A stretch of 64,000 nt of DNA from Myxococcales bacterium (GTDB taxonomy: Bacteria > Myxococcota_A > Polyangia > Polyangiales > Polyangiaceae), in contig JACPVJ010000184.1 of the NCBI GenBank assembly GCA_016191785.1, positions 62,001 through 126,000 of the forward strand, read 5' to 3'. The first letter of the stretch is position 1. Each line of letters starts with the position of its first letter. Below are positions 43,332 through 53,358 of this stretch, one piece after another. Under the pieces are notes generated by a model. It was not told where the DNA came from. It did no database searches and saw only the letters and a list, made by a program, of their open reading frames with translations. The translations under genes and the position numbers were made by a program.

Positions 43332-44327
43332 ATGTTTCGTCGTTTGTCGGTCATCGTGCTGGTGGGCGCGTTCAGCGCGAGCGCCGACGTTCGCGCCGAG
43401 TCACCACCGGCGGACGCCGGAGTCGAGCAGGCTCGCGCGCTGTTTCGCAAGGGCTCCGAGCTCGCGGCGGACGCTCGCTGGAACGAGGCGCTGGCCGAGT
43501 TCGAACGCTCGGCGCTGCTGCGCCCCCACGCTGCCACCAGCTACAACATCGGGATCTGCCAGCGCGCCCTGGGTCGCTACACCCGGGCCCAGCAGCTCTT
43601 TGCTCGCGCCCTCGGCGAAGGCGCCGACGGCGACCTTCCGCCGAGCATCCTCGCCGACATCGAAGGGTACCTGAAAGAAACCGAAGCGGCGGTGGTGCGC
43701 CTGAACGTTCGACTGCAGCCGGCCGACGCCACGATCAGCGTCGACGGAGCCCCACTCGAGGTCCTGAGCGCGAGCCCGGCCCGGCTGCGGGCCGGCACGA
43801 CTCAGCCGGGGCGGGGTCGACGTGCCCCGGCCGAGCGGTTCGCGTTGACCCTCGACCCGGGCACCCACGTGTTCGTGCTCTCGCGCCGGGGCTTCGCCGA
43901 CGTGATCGTGAGGCACTCTTTCAAGTCGGGCGAGCAGCGGGACCTGGATCTGGCCCTCGAGAAGCTGCCGTCCACATTGCACGTGACCTCGACCGAGCCC
44001 AGGTCGGCGGTCAGCATCGACGGAGTCGATGTCGGGCTCGCGCCGGTCGCCCTCAGTAGGCCCGCGGGTAGTTATCGCATCGCGGTGCGCAAGCAGGGTT
44101 TCTTGCCCTACGAGGTCAGCGCCCGGGCTCGCGCCGGCGAGCGGGTCGAGGTGCCCGCGCGGCTACAGCGGGACGAGCCCGCGCTGACCCAGCGGTGGTG
44201 GTTCTGGACCGCGGCGGGCGTCGTGGTGGCCGGCGTGGCGCTCGGCACCTACGCGGCGACGCGTCCCGAGCCCGACCGCCCAGCGGTCGATGGTGGAGGT
44301 CTAGGATGGGCGATTCGCGCGCGCTGA
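43332..44327 (+). CDS. PEGA/TPR protein with C-terminal membrane helix
   Basis: This is a 331-residue protein. A signal peptide (~SVIVLVGAFSASADVRA) is followed by TPR-like helical pairs (QARALFRKGSELAADARWNEA, split by the loop; IGICQRALGRYTRAQQLFA). Residues ~120-280 hold two PEGA-type beta modules (DATISVDGAPLEVLSAS; SAVSIDGVDVGLAPVALSRPAG). A membrane helix is near the C-terminus (WFWTAAGVVVAGVALGTYAAT). PEGA proteins of this kind are common beside myxobacterial kinases and probably act in the periplasm. It starts 2 bases after the kinase stop and overlaps the next gene by 22 bases. Confidence 0.8.
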   Translation: MFRRLSVIVLVGAFSASADVRAESPPADAGVEQARALFRKGSELAADARWNEALAEFERSALLRPHAATSYNIGICQRALGRYTRAQQLFARALGEGADGDLPPSILADIEGYLKETEAAVVRLNVRLQPADATISVDGAPLEVLSASPARLRAGTTQPGRGRRAPAERFALTLDPGTHVFVLSRRGFADVIVRHSFKSGEQRDLDLALEKLPSTLHVTSTEPRSAVSIDGVDVGLAPVALSRPAGSYRIAVRKQGFLPYEVSARARAGERVEVPARLQRDEPALTQRWWFWTAAGVVVAGVALGTYAATRPEPDRPAVDGGGLGWAIRAR

Positions 44328-45751
44328 CCCTGGCCGCCCTCGGCCTCTTGGGCGGGTGCACCGCGCGCGGCCCCGAGCCTTACGGCGAGGTTCTGCTCAA
44401 CGTCGACACCGATCTGCCCGTGCCACGGGTGGTCAGCCAGCTGCGGGTCGATCTCTACTCGGAGGACGGTCGCTGGTTCGAGTCTCGGTCCATCGGGTTG
44501 CCCGACCCCACGAGCTGGCCCGTCAGCTTCTCGGTGTACTCCGCCGACGAGTCCCAGGTCGCTCGCACCTGGGTGCGCCTGCGCGCCCACTCCGATGGCG
44601 CCGAGCGAGACTACCGCGGCGAGCGCTTCACGGACCAAGGCGTCGTCGATCCCATCCCCGAGGCCGAGGGCCCGCGGCTCGTCAGGGCTGGTGTCGACGT
44701 GACGCCGCTGACCGAGCCGCTGCCCGCGCTCAGCGTGGACCGGCTCTTCGAGGTGTCGCTCGAGCCCGGTCGCCGAGAGACGATCGACGTGCTGCTCGAG
44801 GGGGAGTGCTCGGGGTCGATGTCTCGACTCTCGGCGCTGCGCACCACGTGCTTCGCCGGCAACCGCGTGACCGTCGGTGATCTGAGCGGCACCCGCGGGA
44901 TCTCGCGGGCGACCGCGTCGAAGGTCGGAAGCTGGTCCGAGCCGTGCCCGAACGCCGGCGATGCCGACCGCGTGTGCATCCCCGGCGGCGCCAGCATCAT
45001 GGGGTCGCGCGAGCTGCTCTTGTTCCCGGACAAAGCGCCCAGCCCCGAGCGCGTGGTCTACCTCTCCCGCTTCTGGGTCGATCGGCACGAAGTCAGCGTG
45101 GGGCGCTTCCGGGCGGCGATCGCCGCAGGCTTCGCGCCCGAGGCCATGCCCGCCGAGAACCCCGGCGCCCTCGGGCCCGACTACGTGAAGAACGGGTGCA
45201 CGTGGCAGAGCGTGCCCGGCGATCGCGAGGCGTTTGCCCTGAGCTGCGTCTCCCAAAAGACCGCGCGGGCCTTCTGTCAGTTCGTGGGCGGCAATCTGCC
45301 CACCGAAGCAGAGTGGGAGTACGTGGCGACCTCTGCCGGTCGGGATCGGCGCACTCCGTTCCCCTGGGGCGAGAGCGCTCCTGCATGCGAGGCGGCGGTC
45401 TTCGGCCGGCTCTCGCTCGCGGGGTCTCCGGGGGTCTGCGAAGCTTCCGGGCTCGGCCCGCTGCCCGCGGACGCGGGAGAGGGCGATCGCTCTCCCCTGG
45501 GTGTGCACGGCCTGGCTGGGGGCGTCAGCGAGTGGGTGCTCGACTCGTACGAAGAGTACTCGGCGAGCTGCTGGCGGCAGGCGAAGGTCGCCGACCCCCA
45601 ATGTCAGACTGCGACCGCCCAGCGCGCGTTGCGCGGCGGCAGCTGGGCTGCGCCGCCGACCGTGCTGCGCAGCGCCGCGCGCATGGGGGCCGAGGCCGAC
45701 GGGCAGGCAGCGTTCATCGGGTTTCGATGCGTGTACCGGGAGCCATCGTGA
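44306..45751 (+). CDS. FGE-sulfatase-fold lipoprotein lacking catalytic cysteines (copy 1)
   Basis: This is a 481-residue protein with a lipobox (LGLLGGC). Residues ~20-200 are a beta-rich domain (GEVLLNVDTDLPVPRV). Residues ~215-480 are an FGE-sulfatase/SUMF1 fold: IPGGASIMGS, FWVDRHEVSVGRFRAA, LPTEAEWEYVA, VHGLAGGVSEWVLDS and RGGSWAAPP, ending GFRCVYRE. At the place where true formylglycine-generating enzymes have CYRYRC, this has VLRSAA, so it should not activate sulfatases. It more likely binds a peptide or ligand. GGAGG precedes the ATG; overlap GTGA with the next copy. Confidence 0.82.
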   Translation: MGDSRALTLAALGLLGGCTARGPEPYGEVLLNVDTDLPVPRVVSQLRVDLYSEDGRWFESRSIGLPDPTSWPVSFSVYSADESQVARTWVRLRAHSDGAERDYRGERFTDQGVVDPIPEAEGPRLVRAGVDVTPLTEPLPALSVDRLFEVSLEPGRRETIDVLLEGECSGSMSRLSALRTTCFAGNRVTVGDLSGTRGISRATASKVGSWSEPCPNAGDADRVCIPGGASIMGSRELLLFPDKAPSPERVVYLSRFWVDRHEVSVGRFRAAIAAGFAPEAMPAENPGALGPDYVKNGCTWQSVPGDREAFALSCVSQKTARAFCQFVGGNLPTEAEWEYVATSAGRDRRTPFPWGESAPACEAAVFGRLSLAGSPGVCEASGLGPLPADAGEGDRSPLGVHGLAGGVSEWVLDSYEEYSASCWRQAKVADPQCQTATAQRALRGGSWAAPPTVLRSAARMGAEADGQAAFIGFRCVYREPS

Positions 45752-47081
45752 GGCGTGCGTTCTTGCTCGGCCTCGGGCTCGCGGGCTGCGCGCCGGCCGC
45801 ACCTCCCCCCGAAGGGCAGCTGGTGGTCCACGTGACCACCGACGCTCCGCTGCCCGCCGCGCCGGGGCAGCCTCTGCCGGTGGTTCCGGCGCTGTTCGAT
45901 CGGCTCGAGCTCGCGCTCTACGAACCGGGCGCCGTGTCGCCGTGCGACGATTGTCGCCGCGAAGTCGCGGTCGATCACGAGCTCGTCGACTCGGGTCGCG
46001 CGAGCTTCGGGTCGGTGGCGCCGCCAGGAAAGAGCGGATATCGCCTGCGGGTGCGGCTCTATCGCAACGCTGGCACCATCGCCGGCACGCCGCGACCCGC
46101 CTCGACCATCGAGACGATGGTGGACCTGCCCGCGGTGCGCGAGGGCGTGGTCGATCACGTCACCGTGATGCTTCGCACCGACGACGTCGGAAAGCCGCCG
46201 GGCCCGCCGACTGCCGCCCTGCCGGGCCGCCCGCCGGAGGGCTGGGTCGGCAGCTTCCCGGGGGCAACTCGCGTTCCGTGCGCCGGCGCGCCACCGGCAG
46301 GCATGGCCTGCGTGCCCGGTGGCGCGTTCTGGATGGGTGACCCCACCCTCGACACCACCGACAGCAGCGAATACGACGGACGGTTGGAGCGTCTGGTCGT
46401 GGTCTCGCCGTTCTTCGTCGACGTGAGCGAGGTGACCGTGGCGGCGTTCCGGAAGTCAGGGCTCGCGACCTCGCTCTTCCCTGGGGGGCCCAGCGACAAT
46501 CCCCACGTGCCCGGCCCCGGCTTCGAGCACTGTCGCTACACAGAGAGCGCGGGGGAGCTCGAGGGCCACCCGGTCAACTGCACGAGCTGGGACAAGGCGC
46601 GGGCCTATTGCGAGTCTTTGGGCAACAGCTTGCCGAGCGAAGCCCAGCTCGAATACCTGCAGAGCGCGCTGGGCCGCGGGCCGTTCGTGTGGGGGACCGA
46701 GGCGCCGGCATGTCCCGACGCGGTGTTCGATCGCGAGCCGGGCGCGGCCTGCGCGGCGGCAGGCACCGGTCCCGCCGCGGTCGGGAGCGGCGTGCGAGAC
46801 CGACTCGAGCTCGACTCGGTAACCGTCGTCGATCTGGCCGGCAATCTGAGTGAGTGGGCCTCGGATCAGTGGAATCGCGAGACCGAAGCGTGCTGGGGAA
46901 CTGGCGTCTTCCACGATCCGCGTTGCGAGACGCCGAGCGCCGTGGACCCGCCCGCGCGGGTGATGCGAGGCGGCGGCTGGCACACGTCACCCCCGCTGAT
47001 GCGCGCCGCGCTCCGCGCTCGCCTGGCGAATGAGACCCAGGCCGTGTCCCACGCCGTGGGCTTTCGCTGCGTGAGGCAGCC

Positions 47082-47085
<4 letters not shown>
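45748..47085 (+). CDS. FGE-sulfatase-fold lipoprotein lacking catalytic cysteines (copy 2)
   Basis: This is a 445-residue paralogue of the preceding gene, with the same layout: lipobox (LGLAGC), a beta-rich domain (QLVVHVTTDAPLPAAPG), then an FGE fold (VPGGAFWMGDP, FFVDVSEVTVAAFRKSG, LPSEAQLEYLQSA, VVDLAGNLSEWASDQ, RGGGWHTSPP, GFRCVRQP). It too lacks the active-site cysteine pair (LMRAAL at that position). Sequence drift between copies is large, so the duplication is old. GGGAG precedes the GTG, which overlaps the first copy's stop; its own stop overlaps the kinase ATG (ATGA). Confidence 0.82.
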
Positions 47086-48083
<998 letters not shown>

Positions 48084-48097
48084 TCAGCGCGCGTCGC

Positions 48098-49423
48098 TCA
48101 GAGCGACTCCAAGAACGCCAAGAGCGCCGCGCGATCCCCCGCTCGCAGGCCCCGGAACGCATCCCGCGAGCGCTCGGCCTCACCCCCGTGCCAGAGCACG
48201 GCTTCTTCCAGCGTGCGCGCTCGCCCGTCGTGCAAGAAGGCCGCGCCGACCAGCACGCGCGCGGCGAGCCCCACGCCCCAGAGCGGGGCGGTGCGCCACT
48301 CGGTGCCCGACGCGACGAAGTCGGGGCGCCCGTCGGCCAGATCGAAGCCCATGTTGTGCAATAGCAGGTCGGTGTACGGCTGAAACCGTTGATCTGTCAC
48401 CGCCGCGAAGGGCGACGCTCCGCTCTTCAGCTCTGGCACGTGACAGCTGGCGCAGCCGATCTCGCCGAACAGCACTTCGCCGCGCATCACTCGCGGGTCA
48501 CCCACGTCGCGTCGAGCCGGCACGGCCAACGTGCGCGTGTAGAACGAGACGGCGGACAGCGTGGGGCCGTCGAGCTCGGGCGCCTCGACGTAGAGCAATG
48601 GGTTCTCGACGCCCATGTCGTTCAGGTACGCGGCCGCCGCCTGCTGCACCAGGTTCGGCGCGTTCGACTTCCAACCAAAGCGCCCCACGACCGTGCTCTG
48701 CGCGGCCTCGTCCCACACTCGGTTCACGCGCCCCGAGATGCCGTCGCCGTCGGCATCGTCGGGATCGGCGAGGGCGAGCAGGGTTGCCTCGGGGACGGCC
48801 TCCAGCAGGCCCAGACCGAACACCGGCGGAGGAATTCTGAGTGAGGTGAGCACGTCGGCGGGCAGCGGCGTGCCGTCGGCGCGCTCGATTGTCAGCTTGG
48901 GGCGGCGAAGCGAGTAGCCCTTGCCGTCTCCGGGGTAGCTGCCCGGCTCTTCGGTCCACGCGATCGCGACCGTGACCTCGGGCGTGACGCCGTACACGGC
49001 GTGGTCCTGCAGCTGGCCGCCGAGCCCCGGAACGGGCAGCGGAGCGCCTTCGGTCTGGATCGCGCTCTCGGCGGTGCTCACCCGCACCAGCGCCATGCTG
49101 CCCTGGGCGCCCTTGCCGGTCACCGGCAAGCCCCGGCCGTCTTTGACATGACACGCGCTGCACGAGCGATTGTTGAACACCGGACCGAGGCCCGCGTTGA
49201 CCGTGGCCGGGGGCGTGACGAAGGTGGCGTCGAACGCGACGTCCCCCGCGAGGTGAAGCGACAGGTCCTGGTCGTTCAGGTTGGGGGCGGGGTTCGAGAA
49301 CGCACCGGTGGTTTGGTCGCAGGTCGTGGTGTCTCCACCAGCCAGCGGGGTTTCCGGACGAGGCGGTGCCTCGGGCGTGCCGCCGCAGGCCGTGAGCACC
49401 ACTGCGACCAGGGCGTGGCGCAT
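48098..49423 (-). CDS. Di-heme DUF1111-type (thiol) oxidoreductase lipoprotein
   Basis: This is a 441-residue protein. Lipobox VVLTAC. Two CX2CH heme sites: CSACHVKDGRGLP (~residue 90) and CASCHVPEL (~residue 325), in the layout of the di-heme DUF1111/DHOR family related to MauG and cytochrome c peroxidases. The family typically lies beside imelysin genes in iron-regulated loci, as here. Its ATG and the upstream stop share one base (TGATG). It probably does redox chemistry on iron or a thiol at the cell surface. It is the last gene of the Fur-box operon. Confidence 0.85.
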   Translation of the reverse strand: MRHALVAVVLTACGGTPEAPPRPETPLAGGDTTTCDQTTGAFSNPAPNLNDQDLSLHLAGDVAFDATFVTPPATVNAGLGPVFNNRSCSACHVKDGRGLPVTGKGAQGSMALVRVSTAESAIQTEGAPLPVPGLGGQLQDHAVYGVTPEVTVAIAWTEEPGSYPGDGKGYSLRRPKLTIERADGTPLPADVLTSLRIPPPVFGLGLLEAVPEATLLALADPDDADGDGISGRVNRVWDEAAQSTVVGRFGWKSNAPNLVQQAAAAYLNDMGVENPLLYVEAPELDGPTLSAVSFYTRTLAVPARRDVGDPRVMRGEVLFGEIGCASCHVPELKSGASPFAAVTDQRFQPYTDLLLHNMGFDLADGRPDFVASGTEWRTAPLWGVGLAARVLVGAAFLHDGRARTLEEAVLWHGGEAERSRDAFRGLRAGDRAALLAFLESL

Positions 49424-52266
49424 CAGAGCTCACCTCGGAAGCTGGCGCCCAGATCGAGCCAGCGCGCCAGGGTCAGAAGCTCGGTCTTCGAGAGCGTCGC
49501 CGCCCCGTGCTCGCCGGGGTGGGCTGCGGCGTGCGGCAGCTTGCGCTTCGCGCCCAGCTCGTTTCCAGTCAGGCGCTCGATCAAGTGGCTGCGGAATGCG
49601 CTGCCAGTGTCGGCGTCCACCAGGCTGCGCGCCGGATCGAGCAGTGCCTCGTACGCGACGGAGTACCAAGTCGTGGCAGTCGACTCGAGCGCGAGCTGTG
49701 CGGCCGGCGTTGCGCCCCCGTGGCATCCGGCGCACCGCGCGCTCAGGATTGGCTGGACGTCTTTGACGAAGTCGACGCCGATCCGCGTCGGATCCCCGGT
49801 CTCTGCCGGCGGCAGCGGGCGACGCGGGTCTTGCGCTTGGTAGCGGCTGAGCGTGAGCGAGGCGGCACTGACCAGATCCGGCGCCTCGAAGCGCGGTGGG
49901 GTCGTGCCGTCACCGCTCGCCGCGCCGTGGCAGCTCGCGCAGCGCGCGTCGTAGCGCTCGATGCCCGCCGACACGCTCAGCCCTTGGGTCAGCGTCTGCC
50001 CGGGCTGAAGATCGAACCAGCGGTTGTGGGGGTGCCCCACGGCCATCCGCTGCTCGTTCAGGAACTGGATCCGGAACGGCACCCGGGCAGGCACGCTGGC
50101 CTGGAACGATCCGTCGTCGGCCAGGGGCAGCTCAGCCAAGATGCGGCTTTTGCCGTGCCAGCCCAGCGACGTGGTCGTTGCTCCCTTGGCGTGCGGAACG
50201 GGTGCACGCGAGCTGGGCGTCTCGGGCAGCGCCTCGATCAGCCGCACGAACCGAAGGTCGTCGCGCAGCCGCTTCTCTCCCGCGGGCTCGAGCCGCGACA
50301 AGATCGCGTCGATCATCGGCGCGCCGTTGTGCACCAAGAGGGCGGTGTCGCGATCGGCGGCCGGCGCGAAGGGCGGCGCATCCAGATGGATCGGCGGGCG
50401 CACGAAGACCGGCTCGGGATCGCTGGCCGTGCCGTCGTCCACCAGCGTGGCGCGCTGGCTGACCCAGGCTCCTGATCCATCGAGGTGCTCGCTCAGCGTC
50501 AGCACGTCGATTCGCGTCTGAACCGAGCTGCCCTCCGCGACGACCCGGGTCACCAGCACGCGACCGTCGGGGAGCGGAGCCGGATCGCGGTAGCCGACCT
50601 TCGCGTCGTCGGCCTCGAGCAGCACCAGCGGCGAAGTGTAGGGCGCGATCGCCGCCTGCCCCGGCGCCGTGGTGGCGCCGAGCTCGGGGCCGAAATTGCG
50701 ATCGATCACCCCCAGCCGGCTCGGCGCTTGTGGGGCGTCCAGCTCGGCCACCAGCGACACGTAGCGACCGTCCGGCAGCTCGCGCAGGTCGTGGAACAGC
50801 GTGGGCTTCGAGTTGATGCCGAAGTGCTGGTGGTACTCGGTGGCCAGGCTGGGCGGAAAGCGGAACGAGTGCGCGCGGCTCTGACTCGGGATGACCTGGC
50901 GCAACGCGGTGAAGGCCACCTCGCCCCCCGCTTCCTCGCCGATCTCGAGGAACACGGGCTTGCGCTCGACGTGCGGGGTGTGGGTCCAGCGCCGCAGCCC
51001 GCCGTCCTCGTCGAGGCTCATCAGCTCGGCATCCAGTCGCTGCCCGCCATCAGCCAAGCGCCCCGCGCGCGTCGACACGAACCAAACGCTGCCGTCGGGG
51101 CCATAGGTCGGGTCGCGGTCGGTCGCGAGCCCGCCGGTCTTCAGCGGTCCATTCCCGAAGGTGAGCTGGCGTGCCTTGCGAGTCTCGAGCTCGACCTCCC
51201 AGAGGTGGTGCCCGCTCGCGGGGCTGGTGCGCATCGCGAACACGACGCGCCGGCCGTCGGGGGACACGGCAGGGTCACGGATGTCTGCCGGCTGATCGTG
51301 CAGCGCCGCCGTCAGGTTCGTGAGCTTCGAGGGGATGAGCGCGGCCTCCGCGGTGCTCGCGAGCAGCAGATCGCTGCCTGGCTCGAACACGTCCAGATCG
51401 AAGACCTGCGCGGTCGGGGCGGGCCCGCGCACGAACACGAACCCGGAGATGGGGGACGCCCCCGCCGTGGTGCAGCCGTGCCCCGTCGCCCGCTCGCGCT
51501 CGAAGCACGCCCAGGCTTCGATGGCCTTCGCGCCCCCGAACGGATCGCCGGCGTAGAAGTCGAAGTTGGTCCCCTTGTGGAAGATGCCCGGGCCCGCCAG
51601 CGGCATCGACTTCCTGATTAGGCGCGACTGCCGAGCATCACCGCCGAGTGCCAGCATCCGACGGGACACCCGGTAGTTGTGCCGTGTCGCCTCGGTCGAG
51701 AAGCTGCCGTCGCGACTGGGCTCGAGCCGGTACGGGATGCTGCCGGCGCTCGGGCCGTGACAGGTCGAGTCGAAGCACGTGCCGGCAGCCAGCGCCGGCT
51801 GCACCGCGTCGGCGAAGTACTGCTCGCCCGGATCGAGGGGCGGCGGATCTTCCCCGCCGTCGGCTTCGGATTCGACCCAGCGCCGGAGCGCAGCGTACGC
51901 CGGCATGTCGCGGCGGTGGAAGTTCGCTCCCCCCAGGTGCGGCAAACCACCCAGCTCGACGTGCAACGGCTTGCGCAAGAGCGACGAGGCCTCGACCTCG
52001 ACGCTGTTGATCGCGCGCTTCGCCGTCACGTATGCCGCGTCGGGGTCGGTCAAGAGCCCGTGCCGGTCGATCCGAAAGAGCAGCTGGGCTTCCCAGTCGA
52101 CCACCTCACCCTGGGCCTCGGCCCCTTCGCGCACGCCATGGCAGACCGCCGACGCGCAGCGCTGCTCGAGCACCGGTGCGACCTGTTCACGGAACAAGGC
52201 CTCCGGCCCGTCGTCAGCGCCGCAGGCGACCAAGGAGAGCGCGAGTGTGACCGCGAGCGCGCGCAT
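49423..52266 (-). CDS. HzsA-related multiheme lipoprotein with CX4CH sites
   Basis: This is a 947-residue protein with the lipobox LSLVAC. Four heme-type motifs: two with a four-residue gap (CASAVCH near residue 38 and CFDSTCH near ~167) and two standard CX2CH sites in the C-terminal third (CASCHGAASG, CAGCHGG). The middle (~300-700) is a TolB/WD-type beta-propeller with DP-containing blades (DPAVSPDGRRVVFAM, DRDPTYGPDGSVWFVS). This matches proteins annotated as hydrazine-synthase-alpha-related, though no nitrogen metabolism genes are nearby. It starts one base before the imelysin stop, so it is tightly linked. It probably takes electrons across the envelope with the adjacent di-heme protein. 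Confidence 0.8.
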   Translation of the reverse strand: MRALAVTLALSLVACGADDGPEALFREQVAPVLEQRCASAVCHGVREGAEAQGEVVDWEAQLLFRIDRHGLLTDPDAAYVTAKRAINSVEVEASSLLRKPLHVELGGLPHLGGANFHRRDMPAYAALRRWVESEADGGEDPPPLDPGEQYFADAVQPALAAGTCFDSTCHGPSAGSIPYRLEPSRDGSFSTEATRHNYRVSRRMLALGGDARQSRLIRKSMPLAGPGIFHKGTNFDFYAGDPFGGAKAIEAWACFERERATGHGCTTAGASPISGFVFVRGPAPTAQVFDLDVFEPGSDLLLASTAEAALIPSKLTNLTAALHDQPADIRDPAVSPDGRRVVFAMRTSPASGHHLWEVELETRKARQLTFGNGPLKTGGLATDRDPTYGPDGSVWFVSTRAGRLADGGQRLDAELMSLDEDGGLRRWTHTPHVERKPVFLEIGEEAGGEVAFTALRQVIPSQSRAHSFRFPPSLATEYHQHFGINSKPTLFHDLRELPDGRYVSLVAELDAPQAPSRLGVIDRNFGPELGATTAPGQAAIAPYTSPLVLLEADDAKVGYRDPAPLPDGRVLVTRVVAEGSSVQTRIDVLTLSEHLDGSGAWVSQRATLVDDGTASDPEPVFVRPPIHLDAPPFAPAADRDTALLVHNGAPMIDAILSRLEPAGEKRLRDDLRFVRLIEALPETPSSRAPVPHAKGATTTSLGWHGKSRILAELPLADDGSFQASVPARVPFRIQFLNEQRMAVGHPHNRWFDLQPGQTLTQGLSVSAGIERYDARCASCHGAASGDGTTPPRFEAPDLVSAASLTLSRYQAQDPRRPLPPAETGDPTRIGVDFVKDVQPILSARCAGCHGGATPAAQLALESTATTWYSVAYEALLDPARSLVDADTGSAFRSHLIERLTGNELGAKRKLPHAAAHPGEHGAATLSKTELLTLARWLDLGASFRGEL

Positions 52267-52267
52267 C

Positions 52268-53347
52268 TCACTCCACGATCTTGGGCAGCACGTCCTTCTC
52301 GAGGGTGCTCTGCAGCGTTCGAATGGTGGTCTGGGCGGCCGAGATCTGGCCCGCCGCGTCGGGGCTCGTGAGCGCCGTGGAGAACGGCGGCGGAATGGCG
52401 CCCAGCGCGGCGAGCGAGTCGGCGATCTCTTGCTTCACGCGTTGGTCCAGCGCCGGATCCAGCTCGGCGATCCACTCGTCGAGGCCTACGCCCGTCGAGC
52501 CAGCGTCGGGGTTGTCGCCGGTGTAAGCGTTCTGGATGCTGCGCACGTTGTCCGCGAAGTCCGCGAGCGAGTTGAACGAGAACTGACTCTCGACCAGGTT
52601 CGGGTCCTTCTGCTCGACCGGGTCCGCGATCTTGCCGTTGGCCACCTCGTCCGCGATGGCGATCATGCCCCGCACGATCTCTTCGGCCGCAGACTGCCGC
52701 GAGGGGTAGACGCTGTTCTTGCCCGCGCCCTTGAGCACGTCCGCGTAGGCGTCGGGGCCCTCTTTCCAAGCAGAGACCAGCTCGTCGGCGACGCTGGCCA
52801 TGTTGCCGATGACGGCCGAGAGGTAGTCCAGTTCGCGCGGCGTCAGCGCCGCGGCGGCCTTCTTCGAGTCGACGCCGTAGATCAGGTACTCGGCGGTGTG
52901 GAAGCCTCGCAGCGTGGGATCCAGGTTCTTCACGTAGGCCGGGGTGAGCTCGTCCTTCGACGCCAGCACCCCGTCCAGATCCGTGCGATTCACCGGCCAG
53001 CTGTCCAGCGCCGGGTCGAAGCCCTTGGCGTCCACGGGCCCGAACAAGAACGCCTCGCTCTGCTCCCAGGGCTTGCGGGCGTCGACCCACGCCTTGCGCG
53101 TACTGTCCAGGTTGGCTTCCGTGGGCGCCGCCTTCAGCGCGGCGGCGGCGGCGCTGAGCGCGTGCAGCCGCGTCGCCAGGAGCTCGTAGGTTCCGACCAC
53201 GACCTTGTCGGTGTAGTCCACGACGACGGTCTGGCTCTTGCTCCACCCATCGAACCCGCGGTCCGTCCCCGGCGCTTCGTCCGAGCCCCCACAGTGGAGT
53301 AGGGCGAGCCCCAGCGTGCAGAGGGCCAAGGTGTTCACACGTCGCAT
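52268..53347 (-). CDS. Imelysin (peptidase M75-type) lipoprotein
   Basis: This is a 359-residue helical protein with a lipoprotein-like signal (GLALLHC). The GxHxxE metal motif appears as GFHTAEYLIYG, and the surrounding residues match the imelysin fold (WEQSEAFLFGPVDA). Imelysins are iron-responsive proteins thought to bind metal or act in uptake; peptidase activity is doubtful for most. It lies 11 bases after the porin gene and overlaps the heme protein region by 1-base spacing. It supports an iron-uptake role for the operon. Confidence 0.88.
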   Translation of the reverse strand: MRRVNTLALCTLGLALLHCGGSDEAPGTDRGFDGWSKSQTVVVDYTDKVVVGTYELLATRLHALSAAAAALKAAPTEANLDSTRKAWVDARKPWEQSEAFLFGPVDAKGFDPALDSWPVNRTDLDGVLASKDELTPAYVKNLDPTLRGFHTAEYLIYGVDSKKAAAALTPRELDYLSAVIGNMASVADELVSAWKEGPDAYADVLKGAGKNSVYPSRQSAAEEIVRGMIAIADEVANGKIADPVEQKDPNLVESQFSFNSLADFADNVRSIQNAYTGDNPDAGSTGVGLDEWIAELDPALDQRVKQEIADSLAALGAIPPPFSTALTSPDAAGQISAAQTTIRTLQSTLEKDVLPKIVE

Positions 53348-53358
53348 CGATGTCTCTC

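Noticed and set aside
49423-52266. Hydrazine synthase / anammox function
   Set aside because: Similarity is to the HzsA-like domain only; partner subunits and any nitrogen pathway genes are missing, and the context is iron-regulated.
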